In this document: one piece after another, positions 25,493 to 37,288 of the stretch
How the letters are laid out: the number at the start of each line of letters is the position of its first letter
Numbering within the stretch: the stretch's first letter is position 1
From: Cristatella mucedo
Lineage: Eukaryota > Bryozoa > Phylactolaemata > Cristatellidae
Direction of reading: 5' to 3'
DNA: 64,000 nt
Assembly (NCBI GenBank): GCA_009760855.2
Contig: WPIO01000012.1
Span: 4,794,001-4,858,000, forward strand
The notes under the pieces: model-generated
What the model saw: the letters and a program-made list of their open reading frames with translations, nothing else
Told to the model about the DNA's origin: nothing
Database searches by the model: none
Program-made: the position numbers and the translations under genes

Positions 25493-26356
25493 TCAGATGT
25501 CCTCAAGCCGCCTCTGCATTTCTTCAGCGAGCTTCCGGTGTCCTTCAAACAACTTGTGGCATACTTCTGTCAGTCTATGTTGTCCTTCCGCCAGCTTATG
25601 GTGTTCTTCCGCCAGCTTATAGTGTCTTTCCGCCAGCACATAGTGTCCTTCTGCCAGCACGGCTTGTTGTGCGGCACCCGCCTGTTGTTCCGCGGCACCC
25701 ACCTGTTGTTCTGCGGCAAGCGCCTGTTGTTCTGCGGCACGCACCTGTCGTTCTGCGGCGCGCACCTGTTGTTCTGCGGCAAGCGCTTGTTGTTGTGCGG
25801 CATGCAGTTCATATGTTTCAGCAAGTACGCGGTTTTCTCCAGCCAGCATCTGATATCCTTCTGCAACTTTCTTGCATCCTTCTGCCATCTCCGGTAGTCC
25901 CTCAGCCAGCATCCGCTGTCCTTCAGCCAACTTTACTTCACCTAAAGATAGCTTCAGCAGGCATGTAGCCACACGACTCTGTCCTTCAGCCAACATTTGG
26001 TTTCCTTTAGCCAGCTTCCGGTATCCTTCAGGCACCTGCTGCTGTCCTCCAACTAGCTTTTGCTGGCCTTCAGCTAACCTCTGGTATTCTTCCGTCAGCT
26101 TATGCTGTCCTTCAACTTGCTTCCGCTGCTTATTATATAGCGCTTCCATTTCTGAAGCCAGCTTCTGCTGTCCTTCAGCCAGATTTTGCATTTGTTGAGC
26201 CTGCCTCCGCAGAACTTCAACCTTATTCCAGTGCTCCGCAGACAACTCCTTTAGTTCTTCAGTCAGCCTCTGACCATACTCAGCCAACTTCTGCTTCTCT
26301 TCAGTCAGCTTCTGCTGCTCTGCAGCCATTTCCATAGCTCGTTTTAAATAAATCAC
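25493..26356 (-). CDS. Heptad-repeat coiled-coil protein or exon
   Basis: A 287-codon open frame from ATG to stop made almost wholly of seven-residue repeats. KLAEGQx-type heptads fill residues 1-170 and 235-287, with a block of ALAAEQQ/VRAAEQQ heptads at about 185-230. Leu and Ala sit at the a/d-like positions with Gln, Glu and Lys between, so a long coiled coil is expected. The DNA repeats have a 21-bp period. No family is recognised. The length and absence of stops favour real coding, but it may be one exon of a longer gene, or an expanded minisatellite that is open by chance. Confidence 0.5.
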   Translation of the reverse strand: MIYLKRAMEMAAEQQKLTEEKQKLAEYGQRLTEELKELSAEHWNKVEVLRRQAQQMQNLAEGQQKLASEMEALYNKQRKQVEGQHKLTEEYQRLAEGQQKLVGGQQQVPEGYRKLAKGNQMLAEGQSRVATCLLKLSLGEVKLAEGQRMLAEGLPEMAEGCKKVAEGYQMLAGENRVLAETYELHAAQQQALAAEQQVRAAERQVRAAEQQALAAEQQVGAAEQQAGAAQQAVLAEGHYVLAERHYKLAEEHHKLAEGQHRLTEVCHKLFEGHRKLAEEMQRRLEDI

Positions 26357-28400
<2,044 letters not shown>

Positions 28401-30349
28401 CGAGGAACGAGGGAAAGTGTCGCTGACACACCCTAATGTATATATGTAAGCATTCCATTCTTAGATTGCCATTAGGTTTTTATAATAGGAAATTTATATT
28501 TAGTCATTCTTGGAGAGTCCGGTGCTGTTCAAGTGTAGAGACTAATGAAAATTCTAATTGCTTGACGCAAGTGGGAATGCAAGCCGCCCGTGCTCCTCTG
28601 ACACACAGTAGGTTAAGCTTTCGAATGACGATGGTCTTTGCTTCCCTTTTGCACTTTTTTTCAGAATAGCCAACGTGAAAACGAAGGTGCAAAAGCAAAC
28701 TAAATTCCCTAATGCAAACTATAAAAGTCATATGAGGGAATAATATGATTCAAACAGTTTTTAAAGAAGTTTCTATTTTCTAATAAATACAAGCAAATTC
28801 TGATTCGCTGGTATTGTGACTGATTGGAAAGACCCACCTAAAAATACATAGGAATGCAAAATATATTGTTAAAGATAAAAGATTGAATTACAATAACAGC
28901 CATTAAAAATTTAAAGATTAAAATTAGGAAAGCACAAAACTTTGATCACAATGAATAAAGAACTAAGTAGCGTAAAGCTCCTTCGCCGCATGCCTCTCTT
29001 TATTGTAGAAGAAATGAAAACAAACAGTATAACACTGATGCAATTTAGTGGCAAACCGCTGGTACTCATTGAAAACGTGATTTTTTTTTAATTCAGTGCC
29101 AAGAAATAGCTTATTTTCTTTTCACCTGCTACAATTATCCTAAATAGAAAAATTACCTGCTTGAATGGCCTGACAGATTTGCCACCATACCAGCTAAGAC
29201 AGCAGACACCCCAGGCAACATCCTTAAGTGAACTAAAAATATGCCATAATTGATGTAGCTTTACAATACCAGGTAGAGCGAACTTGGCCTAAATGCCGAG
29301 AGCTGCTTAAAAGAAAATTTCAAGAATAGTACTAATGTACGATTGTAAAAACGCGGAATACTTGAAGTGATATAATACTTTTAGTTAGTGCTATCTCGAA
29401 TGCTCCTCTCTGGGTTGGGGTTTTAATAGCGATTGCATGAGAAGCAACACTGCGATCAATCCGTCGGCTAAAAAATGGAAATTTACCAATGTGGCTTTGC
29501 TCAAGCAATAAGACCTCATTTTCTAATCAATATATTAAAAGAAAATAAAAGTCAAAGCGTATTAAAATAAATTTAATGTAGTCACTTCACGACCTTTTTA
29601 AAGTTTCAATGGTGCTGGCCTTATCAATAGTACCTCATTGTGGTATGGCATTTTGATCGCACTAAACAGCAATAGACTTTGAATCAGTTATCAGTTCTGA
29701 AATAGGTTTTGCGAAGCAGTGATTTTGGCTGCGCATTGCAGTCATGAGTGCTACAAGAGTATAAGGGACAAATATTGAGCTTTGTTTATTAAAGCGCAAC
29801 TAATTAAGAAATAATGTACTGTGGTGCCAGGCACTTTCGAGCTGCAATTCAGGCGTTGCACAGAAAAAGAGGCAGACCAAGCTCAGATTTTTACTTTACA
29901 CTATATACTTGAGCTGTAAGACACAGCTGATTCGCTGACACGTGCGTTTCTTGAGCGTTGTCTTCTTTGTTGTTTTCGGCCGTTGTAGCAGCTTGACTAG
30001 TTTCTTCGCTTGTTTAGTACCAGCTTCCTAATCAGCAGTATAAAGAAATTACTTGGACTTTGGCCTAAAAATCCTGTTTGCTTGAGAGTAAATGTTAGTA
30101 CGCGCAGCTTAATTGTACAAAATGCTTAGCTGTGAGCTCATATATATTATGAGGTACATATTATGAGATCGTACTCATTCTAGCCAAAATGTATTTGGTA
30201 GGTACTCGGGCATGTGGCAAGCTGCCTTCTTGTATGCAGCAATTGAAACTTACCGGTCGTTGTCATTCAAGATTATCCCATTATACCTTTGTCTAACTTT
30301 ACTTAATGAATAACAGATTAAAAGCTCGGCCATGCCAAGGCTGGTGGCA
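28401..30349. other. AT-rich flank left of the provirus, no gene
   Basis: Stops are frequent in all frames and no domain or RNA is recognised. It ends at the provirus target duplication. Confidence 0.5.
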
Positions 30350-30354
30350 CGGCT
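30350..30354. other. Target-site duplication, left
   Basis: CGGCT directly precedes the left terminal repeat and recurs at 53461-53465 directly after the right one. Including bases shared with the repeat ends, the match extends to CACGGCTTG. Five to six bp is the usual size for Polinton/Maverick integrases. Confidence 0.85.
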
Positions 30355-30477
30355 TGATGATAGAAATTTTCCCCTTTACGACATCGTCTAATTTTTCTCC
30401 AACCTCGGTTCCATCATCGGTTGTCAAAAAATTACCCGATATCGCAAAGGGAAAAATTCTATCATCACTAAATTCAA
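30355..30477 (+). repeat. Left terminal inverted repeat, palindromic
   Basis: It matches the reverse complement of 53338-53460 over 123 bp with six substitutions and no gaps. The repeat is itself an imperfect palindrome: 30355-30396 (TGATGATAGAAATTTTCCCC...) pairs with 30425-30467 (...GGGAAAAATTCTATCATCA), leaving a ~28-nt loop. A single strand of either end could fold into a long hairpin. Confidence 0.95.
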
Positions 30478-30573
30478 ATCAACATCAATTAGCATAAATA
30501 TGTTTACCTTATATAGCAAATGTCTTCTCGAATAAGTCAAAGAAATTCTTTCTCTTTTGAATCTAGGAGGTTA

Positions 30574-33500
30574 ATGAACATTAATTTCAAACCATCAAGT
30601 AGAAAATACGTTGGAAAAAAGGAAGACTAAACAAAGTTGGTTTCATCGAACCTGTTGTTTCTGCTAATGGAAATACTTTAACTTTTTCTTATAAAACAAA
30701 AAGAACATATGCAGACTTTGAGTCACTTAAAGAGTCTCTTAGATATCAAACAAATGAATTACTTAACAGGGTTAGAAGTTCATGGAGGTTTGTTAGAGTT
30801 CATTTTAAAATATCATTCGACATGATAATGTTTAATAATGGAGACATAGAAAAAAAGGAGCACAATCAAAATCAATGTTAACGATGGATAGTGAATCATC
30901 TAACTCAATATATGAAAAAGTAATGTTTTCTTTAGGAACTAATTCTGAGATGCAAGTAGAAAAAAATGTTGGTTCTGGATGGTTATTTATTGGTTATTAT
31001 TCATTCTCTGTTGTTATTTCTAAATACATACCCCTAAGCGGTGGTACATACATTGAAACACCTGAATATCTTGTTAAGAAAAAGTGTATAATTAATTTAA
31101 AAAATCTTAATGATGAGTTTTGCGCTTTGTGGTGTGTTTTAAGATCTCTAAACCCAGTAGAAAGAAATAAGTGGAAAATATACGACTTAAAAACAATATT
31201 AGCTAATAATCACTCTAATCTTCTTAATGAGATTGAATGGCCTTTAATGGTTAAAGACGTTAATAAATTAGAGAAAGCAATGAATGTTAGTATAAATGTT
31301 TAGTCATGTCGATATAAAGAATCAAGGGTTTCACCACTGAGAGTTGTAAAAAAATCAGATGAAAGAGAAGGTAGACATGTAAGTCTTTTGCTAGTTGTTA
31401 AAGGTAAAAAAGAACATTATATGTTGATCAGTAATTTTAATTCATTATGTAGACCAACAAACTCTGGAGGAAAAAAGTATTATTGTCATAGATGCTTAAA
31501 TAGATTCTTTGATAAAAAACAAGTAGCTAATCATTTAGAAATATGTGAAAGTATAAACTCTGGAAACACTGTTTATCTAATGCCACATGGTGATAGTAAG
31601 TTAATTAAGTTTGATTCTTTCAAACATCTTAATACATGCCCATACGTTTGTTATGCCGATTTTGAGTGTATAATTGAAAAACGAGAAAATTCTTCAGTAC
31701 GCACACCATGTTCAGCTGCTTTTATCATAGTTGATTGGAAGGGGAAGTTTTTGATAGGTTTATTAATGTTGGATCAGATTGTGTTGTTAAGTTTCTTCAA
31801 AGATTATTTGAATTATCAGATTTCTTGAAAAGCACATTGATTGAACATTGTGGAGAAAGTAAAATGGATAGTTTAATTGAAAGTGAATATGATGAATATG
31901 AAAATGCTTTATTCTGTTGGATGTGTAAAGGACCATTCAATTCTAAAGTAAGTGATTTGAGAAAAGTCAACGATCACTGTCATCTAACAAATAAATATAG
32001 AGGCCCAGCGCATCATATTTGCAACTTAAAAGCTGGAGTTAACTTTAGAAGATGGCAACTTCCGGTTATATTTCAAAATTTTAGAGGATATGACTCACAT
32101 ATAATTGTTAAAGCTCTTGAAAATTTTAGTGTTGAAGCACAACCGATAGCTAATAATCTTGAGAAGTATATGATGTTAAGAGTTAAAGATATTGTTTTTA
32201 AGGATAGTGCACAATTTATGCTTGGTTCATTAAATTTTATCGCATCAACAATGGGTAAAACTATTGATTGTTTTCCAATTTCTAACAAAGTTTTAAGTGA
32301 ACTTTATCTAAATAAAAACCTTAATATGCTAGCAACTAAAAGAGAATATTCTTACGAGTTCATGGATTCTTTTGAGAAGTTTTTCACTTCATCTTTTCCA
32401 AGTAAAGATGATTTTTATTCGAGTGTTTACATGACTGGTATATCCGATGAAAGTTATAAAAAAGCAAATAATTTTTGGAAAGAGTTTAATTGTAAAAATA
32501 TGTTAGAATATCATAATTTATATCTTCAAACAGACGTTTTATTGCTTGCTGATTGTTTCGAAAGTTTTAGAAAAGGATTGGTATCAAAACTAAAATTAGA
32601 TCCAGCAAACTTTGTAACAACACCAAACTTCTCATGGAATGCAGTATTCTGGTTTTCAGGAGTAAAGATTGAGTTATTGTCTGATAGAGAGAATTATGAC
32701 ATGTTAAAAAAATCTATTCGTGGAGGAATATGTCAGGTTAGCAGTAGACTTGTTAAGGCAAATAATCCACTAGCCCCTGATTATGATAAGGATAAACCAA
32801 TAACATGGATAACTTACAAAGACGCAACAAGTCTTTATCCTTATGCAATGATGGAACTTCTTCCACAAGGGAACATTGTTGAAATTTCAAAGGAAGGATG
32901 GGATATTGATAGAATTCTTAAGTTTGAGGATGAATCAGATACTGGTTACTTCTTTGTTGTTGATATCGAGTACGATCCAAAAACTAAAGAGTATTACCAT
33001 GATTTACACAACGAATATCCATTATGTGCTTCTAATAGAGTTGTTCATTGTAGTGAATATTCAAGTTTTCAAAATAAGTTCAAAACAGGAGCAAGTAATA
33101 TTCCAAAGCTAATATGTGACTTTAAACCAAAAAAGGACTATCTTCTACATTATAGATATTTACAATTCTGTTTAACACATGGAATGGTTTGTGATGTAAA
33201 GAAAGTTTTCAAGTTTAATCAATCTAGATGGCTTAAACCTTATATTGAAATGTGTGCTGAAATGAAAGCATTAAATTCAAGTAAAAAGTTTTTAAGAAAC
33301 CTTTGGAAACTTATAATGAATTCATTCTATGGTAAAACCTGTGAAGATGTTGAAAAAAGAGTTACAACTTATTTAGTTAGTACTATTGATGAAGCAGGAA
33401 AAAAGAAATTCAATAAACGAATAAGAGATCAAAATATGGTTAACTTGAGAGACTTTGGAGAATATTTGAAAATCTTTCAAATGAATCAATCGAAAACAAA

Positions 33501-34137
33501 ATTAAATAAACCAATATTCATCGGTAGTGCAATTTTAGATTTATCAAAGTTACATATGCAAAAGTTTTATTACGATGTTATAAAACAGAAATATGGAGAC
33601 AAGGTTAGTTAAATTTATACTGACACTGATTCTTTAATTATGAACGTTGAAACACCTAATCTTTACGATGATATGAAAGCAATGCCTGATTATTTTGATG
33701 ATGATACAATCGGTAAATTTAAGGATGAGGCAGAAGGAAAAGTAATTTCAGAAGTTTGTGCTTTAAGACCAAAGCTATACTCTATAAGTATCGTTGATGC
33801 TGAAAGAAAAGCTGCCGCAAAAGGAGTAACAAAAGCAATTTTAACTAAAACTATGGGGCATGACACATTTGTTTGTTGTTTAACTGAAAGTATAGAGATT
33901 TTTAAAGGTAAGCAAAATAAGAAGTTTGGTGAAAGTCAAATTAGAAAGTTTCATAAAATATCTCAAGATAAACACGAACTATTTACTAATGAGATGGAAA
34001 AATTTGCACTATCACCATTTGAATCAAAACGTTACTGGCTAGATTGTGGTCGTTGTAGTTATTCTTATGGACATTATAAGATTGATAAAGCTTTGAGTGA
34101 AGGTACTAATCCAGGTCGATGTTATAAATGTATTTAA
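30574..34137 (+). pseudogene. polB: Protein-primed DNA polymerase B (pPolB), broken
   Basis: Replicates the linear genome from a protein primer. In order it shows: the N-terminal region typical of Polinton pPolB (GSGWLF; 30875-31303); a C2-H-C finger near 31480-31550; Exo I (YADFECI, about 31651); a CxxC/NDHCH zinc module (31915-32020); Exo II (FRGYDSHI); Exo III (TDVLLLADC); motif A (ATSLYPYAM, about 32825); motif B (KLIMNSFYGK, about 33310); and motif C (YTDTDS, about 33616). The likely start at 30574 follows TCTAGGAGG. Breaks: frameshifts at an A-run near 30615, at an A-run near 30852 and near 31740; in-frame TAG at 31301-31303; in-frame TAA at 33610-33612, just before motif C. Residues on both sides remain well conserved, so inactivation is recent or partly an assembly artefact. 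Confidence 0.93.
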
Positions 34138-34162
34138 CAAAAATAATCTCATTATTATAGAG

Positions 34163-34477
34163 ATGGAAAACGAAAATCCAGAGTTTTTAAAAGTTGAAGA
34201 AAGCTCTATGGATATAGGTATTTCAGATACGGAGTCAATATCAGATATAGAATCCAAAGATCCTGATCATATACCTGAATCCGAATCCGAATCTGAATCC
34301 GAATCTGAATCCGAATCTGAATCCGAATCTGAATCCGAATCTGAATCCGAATCTGAATCCGAATCTGAATCCGAATCCGGGTTTGAGTCTGCTGAAGATG
34401 ACTTTACTTTTTACACTGAAGCTGATGATATACCACCATTTAAAAGTGATTATGTAAATGAAGAAAATGAATTATAA
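34163..34477 (+). CDS. Acidic Ser-Glu repeat protein
   Basis: A 104-residue, strongly acidic protein. Residues about 38-73 are alternating Ser-Glu, encoded by GAATC(C/T) hexamers, and the C-terminal part is [15 protein letters not shown]-like. I chose the ATG at 34163 because it follows TTATTATAGAG, the element's start-site motif, rather than the upstream in-frame ATG inside the polymerase tail. No family is recognised. Ser-Glu tracts suggest a disordered, perhaps phosphorylated segment, but that is inference. The repeat number is probably variable. Confidence 0.6.
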   Translation: MENENPEFLKVEESSMDIGISDTESISDIESKDPDHIPESESESESESESESESESESESESESESESESESGFESAEDDFTFYTEADDIPPFKSDYVNEENEL

Positions 34478-34499
34478 AAATAATTATACTTATTTAGAA

Positions 34500-34775
34500 A
34501 TGGACGTCTCGAGAATTCTAAGCTGTGAACAATCCAGAGATATGGCTGTAAAGATCTGTCTTCAAAAACTAAAAGGAAATGATCAACGTATAATTAGACA
34601 CTCTCTTGATAAACTTATTCCAGATTTAGAGAGTTCGTTTGTTAGTGTTCTTATAGAAATGTGTGAAGCTTCTGATAAATTAATGGCATGTAGAGGTAAG
34701 ATAAATGAGATGCTTGAAGAAGCCGCAAAGAAATCAAAAACCCCAAAAACTAGACAGGGTGTACAAATTAATTAA
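34500..34775 (+). CDS. Small unknown protein, paralog of 35103-35360
   Basis: 91 residues, starting at an ATG behind CTTATTTAGAA. The N terminus reads VSRILSCEQSRDMAVKIC and the middle VSVLIEMCEASDKLM. The protein at 35103 has VSRILCCEYAIRIAKQFC and IWVLLDVCDAYDKMK in the same places, so the two are paralogs with one unrelated gene between them. Mostly helical, Cys at matching positions, a basic C terminus (KKSKTPKTR). No known family. It lies in the early-region-like cluster after the polymerase. Confidence 0.65.
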   Translation: MDVSRILSCEQSRDMAVKICLQKLKGNDQRIIRHSLDKLIPDLESSFVSVLIEMCEASDKLMACRGKINEMLEEAAKKSKTPKTRQGVQIN

Positions 34776-34808
34776 ATTATTAAACAATTCTTAAATCTTA
34801 TATGGAAA

Positions 34809-35087
34809 ATGGATTTTGATGAAAAGTTTGAAAAGGTTTTTGGAAATTATTACACACGTAATATTTTATTTTTTATTTGTTCGAGTCTATTAGGAAGTTG
34901 TAGACCTAAATATGAATTTAAATGCAAATCTTATAAACTTTTAAAAAAAGTAGACCCATTATTTATTGACACGCCTTTTGAGGCTGCCAATCAGTATGAA
35001 AGTATTAATGAATCTTTAGTTAAATTACAAATTGAGGCTTCAAGAATATATAAGAATAGAAAATTAGATTCTATTAAAAATTCTTAA
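34809..35087 (+). CDS. Small unknown protein
   Basis: 92 residues (MDFDEKFEKVFGNYY...), basic overall, with a hydrophobic segment near residues 18-30 that could be a buried helix. It starts behind TTATATGGAAA, a weaker form of the element's start-site motif, 33 bp after the preceding gene. No recognisable domain. Same strand and spacing as its neighbours, so probably part of the same small-gene cluster. Confidence 0.55.
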   Translation: MDFDEKFEKVFGNYYTRNILFFICSSLLGSCRPKYEFKCKSYKLLKKVDPLFIDTPFEAANQYESINESLVKLQIEASRIYKNRKLDSIKNS

Positions 35088-35102
35088 ACCTTATATAGGA
35101 GG

Positions 35103-35360
35103 ATGGATCAAAAAGTTTCAAGAATTCTTTGTTGTGAGTATGCTATAAGAATTGCTAAACAGTTTTGTGGTTTTGAGGATGACACACCATACATCCCTAC
35201 AGATTTTTATAAGTATATGTTTAAACTACCTGCACCACAAATTTGGGTTCTTTTAGATGTTTGTGATGCATATGATAAAATGAAAAAGAAAGAAAGAAAA
35301 TATACTTTAGCATTTGATAAATTTCATCAAATATTTGATGATGTAAAAACCAAAAAATAA
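35103..35360 (+). CDS. Small unknown protein, paralog of 34500-34775
   Basis: 85 residues, with ATG directly behind TTATATAGGAGG. It shares the VSRIL-C-CE start and the V-LL/I-(D/E)-(V/M)-C-(D/E)-A-DK core with the protein at 34500. The tail is Lys-rich (KMKKKERKY). It is probably the product of tandem duplication with later divergence. Function unknown. Confidence 0.65.
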   Translation: MDQKVSRILCCEYAIRIAKQFCGFEDDTPYIPTDFYKYMFKLPAPQIWVLLDVCDAYDKMKKKERKYTLAFDKFHQIFDDVKTKK

Positions 35361-35400
35361 TCACTTTTTCATATAAGTAATTTTCCTTTTTTTATAGGAA

Positions 35401-35874
35401 ATGCAGAACGACGTTACAGATCCCAATTTTGCTACTAGTGCTACTCTCCTTAAGTCTTACGTTGATTATCTTGTTAGGTCAAGAATGACTGCATACGATC
35501 AACAAACAGTTGATTCAGATATTTCAGCTATGACTGACAATTCGGTTAAGAAGTTCTATCTCGATGAATGTGATATCGAGGCTCAAAAGATTATAACTGC
35601 CGGCTTAACTGATGTAACAGCCAATCTTGAATCTACTGTTAGGTCTAAAGTAGATGCACTTCTTGACGATCCTTCTGAAATCTCTAGCTATACAACATGG
35701 ATTGCATCTCAACTTCCAACACTCTCAACGGTTATCTCAGGTGTGTCAGGAGTTAAACCAGACATCTCTGGAATCGTTAAAGACGAGTGTTATGCGGTTC
35801 TTCCTGATCTATCTGATGGTGTTAGCGCAAGACGAAAGGCAACTGCTGCAGCTCTAGAAGCACAATCAGCATAA
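35401..35874 (+). CDS. Unknown 157-residue protein
   Basis: An intact frame starting behind TTTATAGGAA. The product is acidic, rich in Ser, Thr, Asp and Val, with no Trp-rich core except TTWIASQLP, and ends in an Ala-rich helix (RRKATAAALEAQSA). No transmembrane segment or zinc ligand pattern. The position between small genes and the fiber cluster gives no clear hint. Not recognised. Confidence 0.6.
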   Translation: MQNDVTDPNFATSATLLKSYVDYLVRSRMTAYDQQTVDSDISAMTDNSVKKFYLDECDIEAQKIITAGLTDVTANLESTVRSKVDALLDDPSEISSYTTWIASQLPTLSTVISGVSGVKPDISGIVKDECYAVLPDLSDGVSARRKATAAALEAQSA

Positions 35875-35911
35875 TAAATTTAATTAAAACAAAAATAAAC
35901 ATTATATAGAA

Positions 35912-36301
35912 ATGGGTATTGAAACAAGGATTAGGGATTGCCTTAATGAAGTTCAAGGTCAACAACATTCAAATTTTAAGATTTGTTCATATCCTATGGG
36001 TAGAATTGCAGACATTAGATCAACATTACTAAACGCTGTTAAACTAGTTATTGAATACAAGGCTTTAAGAATCAATCACTCTGAACCAGAGATTGCAAAC
36101 ATATTTACTAAAGTTAGAGATGGTTCAATCTTTGAAGAGTTTCTCAAGGACTTAAAAATAGAAAACATATATAAAATTAAATCAGAAGCTTACTCTAAAA
36201 AAATAGAACTAACAAAACAAATAAAAAAAGAAATAGATCAAGGAAAAGACTTTAAACTTCCAGAAGAGTTGATTGAAGAGACTATGGATTGGTGGATCTA
36301 A
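35912..36301 (+). CDS. Unknown 129-residue protein
   Basis: An intact frame with ATG behind TTATATAGAA, the best match to the element's motif. Predominantly helical and Lys/Glu-rich after residue 85, ending ETMDWWI. Its last codons overlap the 3' end of the minus-strand fiber gene (stop near 36298), so the two are convergent and overlapping. No family recognised. Confidence 0.6.
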   Translation: MGIETRIRDCLNEVQGQQHSNFKICSYPMGRIADIRSTLLNAVKLVIEYKALRINHSEPEIANIFTKVRDGSIFEEFLKDLKIENIYKIKSEAYSKKIELTKQIKKEIDQGKDFKLPEELIEETMDWWI

Positions 36302-37285
36302 ACATTTACTATTCTAGCTTGCTTAACTAGACTAATTTCAATGACGTCGGAAGGACTAGGTGTTCTAAATCCTGCGTAAGATAGGACAGGATAACTAAGG
36401 TTGAATGTTATTACTTTTTTTTATCTATTTCTTCAATGATAGCAAGATTTTTTATAGAATTACTTAAAGTCAACATGTAATCACCTTAACACCTGAATAA
36501 GGTAAATTAAGTAAATTAGAAGGAAGAAAGTTTGGTGAGTAGAACCTATGATAACAGTTAGCAATTAAATTGTCATATTCTTCAGACAACTTTTCCACTG
36601 TTATAGATACTGTTGATGTAATAGTTCTATAAGGTATTCTAGTCATGTTATCGTCTTTTAGAATAAATGAATTATTTTCTGCTGTTCTTCCATAAACATT
36701 GTAATAAGTATCATCATTGACAATGTTAGTATTATCATTATTTATTCTATTGATATCTCTTATTTTTAGTGTTATATTTGAGTATAGTGGCTTTTTTAAG
36801 TTAATGTCAAATAGTTTTGCTAAGGTTGCGTCAGTAGTGTTGTTAGATAAGTTAATAACACTTTTTGTTCCTATTTGTCCTTCTACTATTAATGACTCAT
36901 GATTAAAAAGTCTATTCGTTCTTAGAAATGATGTATAAGCTCTTTCTCTTGTGTATGAACAATCAGTGGTGTTATTAGCAATTAATCTATCTACTTCTAG
37001 AGTTCCATCTATTACTTGTCCTCCTTATGTTCCAACCTTTGTATCAAGATACTGTTTTGTAGATAAATCGTTTCCATTAACTGGATAACTTATGTTTACA
37101 TATTTTTTTGACTTAGCAGATAAATCTCCTCTTACAATGTCATCAGAGTCTTTTCTAATATAATTATTATCTGAAAAGGTTTTACTTACAGCGTCTAAGT
37201 CACTAAAAGTAGAACCAACATGTGCTATTCTATTTTTTCCAAGATTTAAAGTTCCATTCAGTTCTAATAATCTTCTACTAAGCAT
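36298..37285 (-). pseudogene. Fiber-like gene B, interrupted
   Basis: Residues 1-87 carry the fiber/tail-fibre type repeat (LNLGKNRIAHVG, DLDAVSKTFSDNN, NGNDLSTKQYLD). After an in-frame TAA at 37025-37027 the same frame stays open for about 175 codons of beta-rich sequence, then shifts near 36430 to a frame ending at 36298. A TATATAG lies about 20 nt upstream of the ATG at 37285. The likely role is a receptor-binding spike at the penton vertex. It could also be the 3' part of gene A, but gene A has its own stop at 37289. Confidence 0.55.
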
Positions 37286-37288
37286 TTT

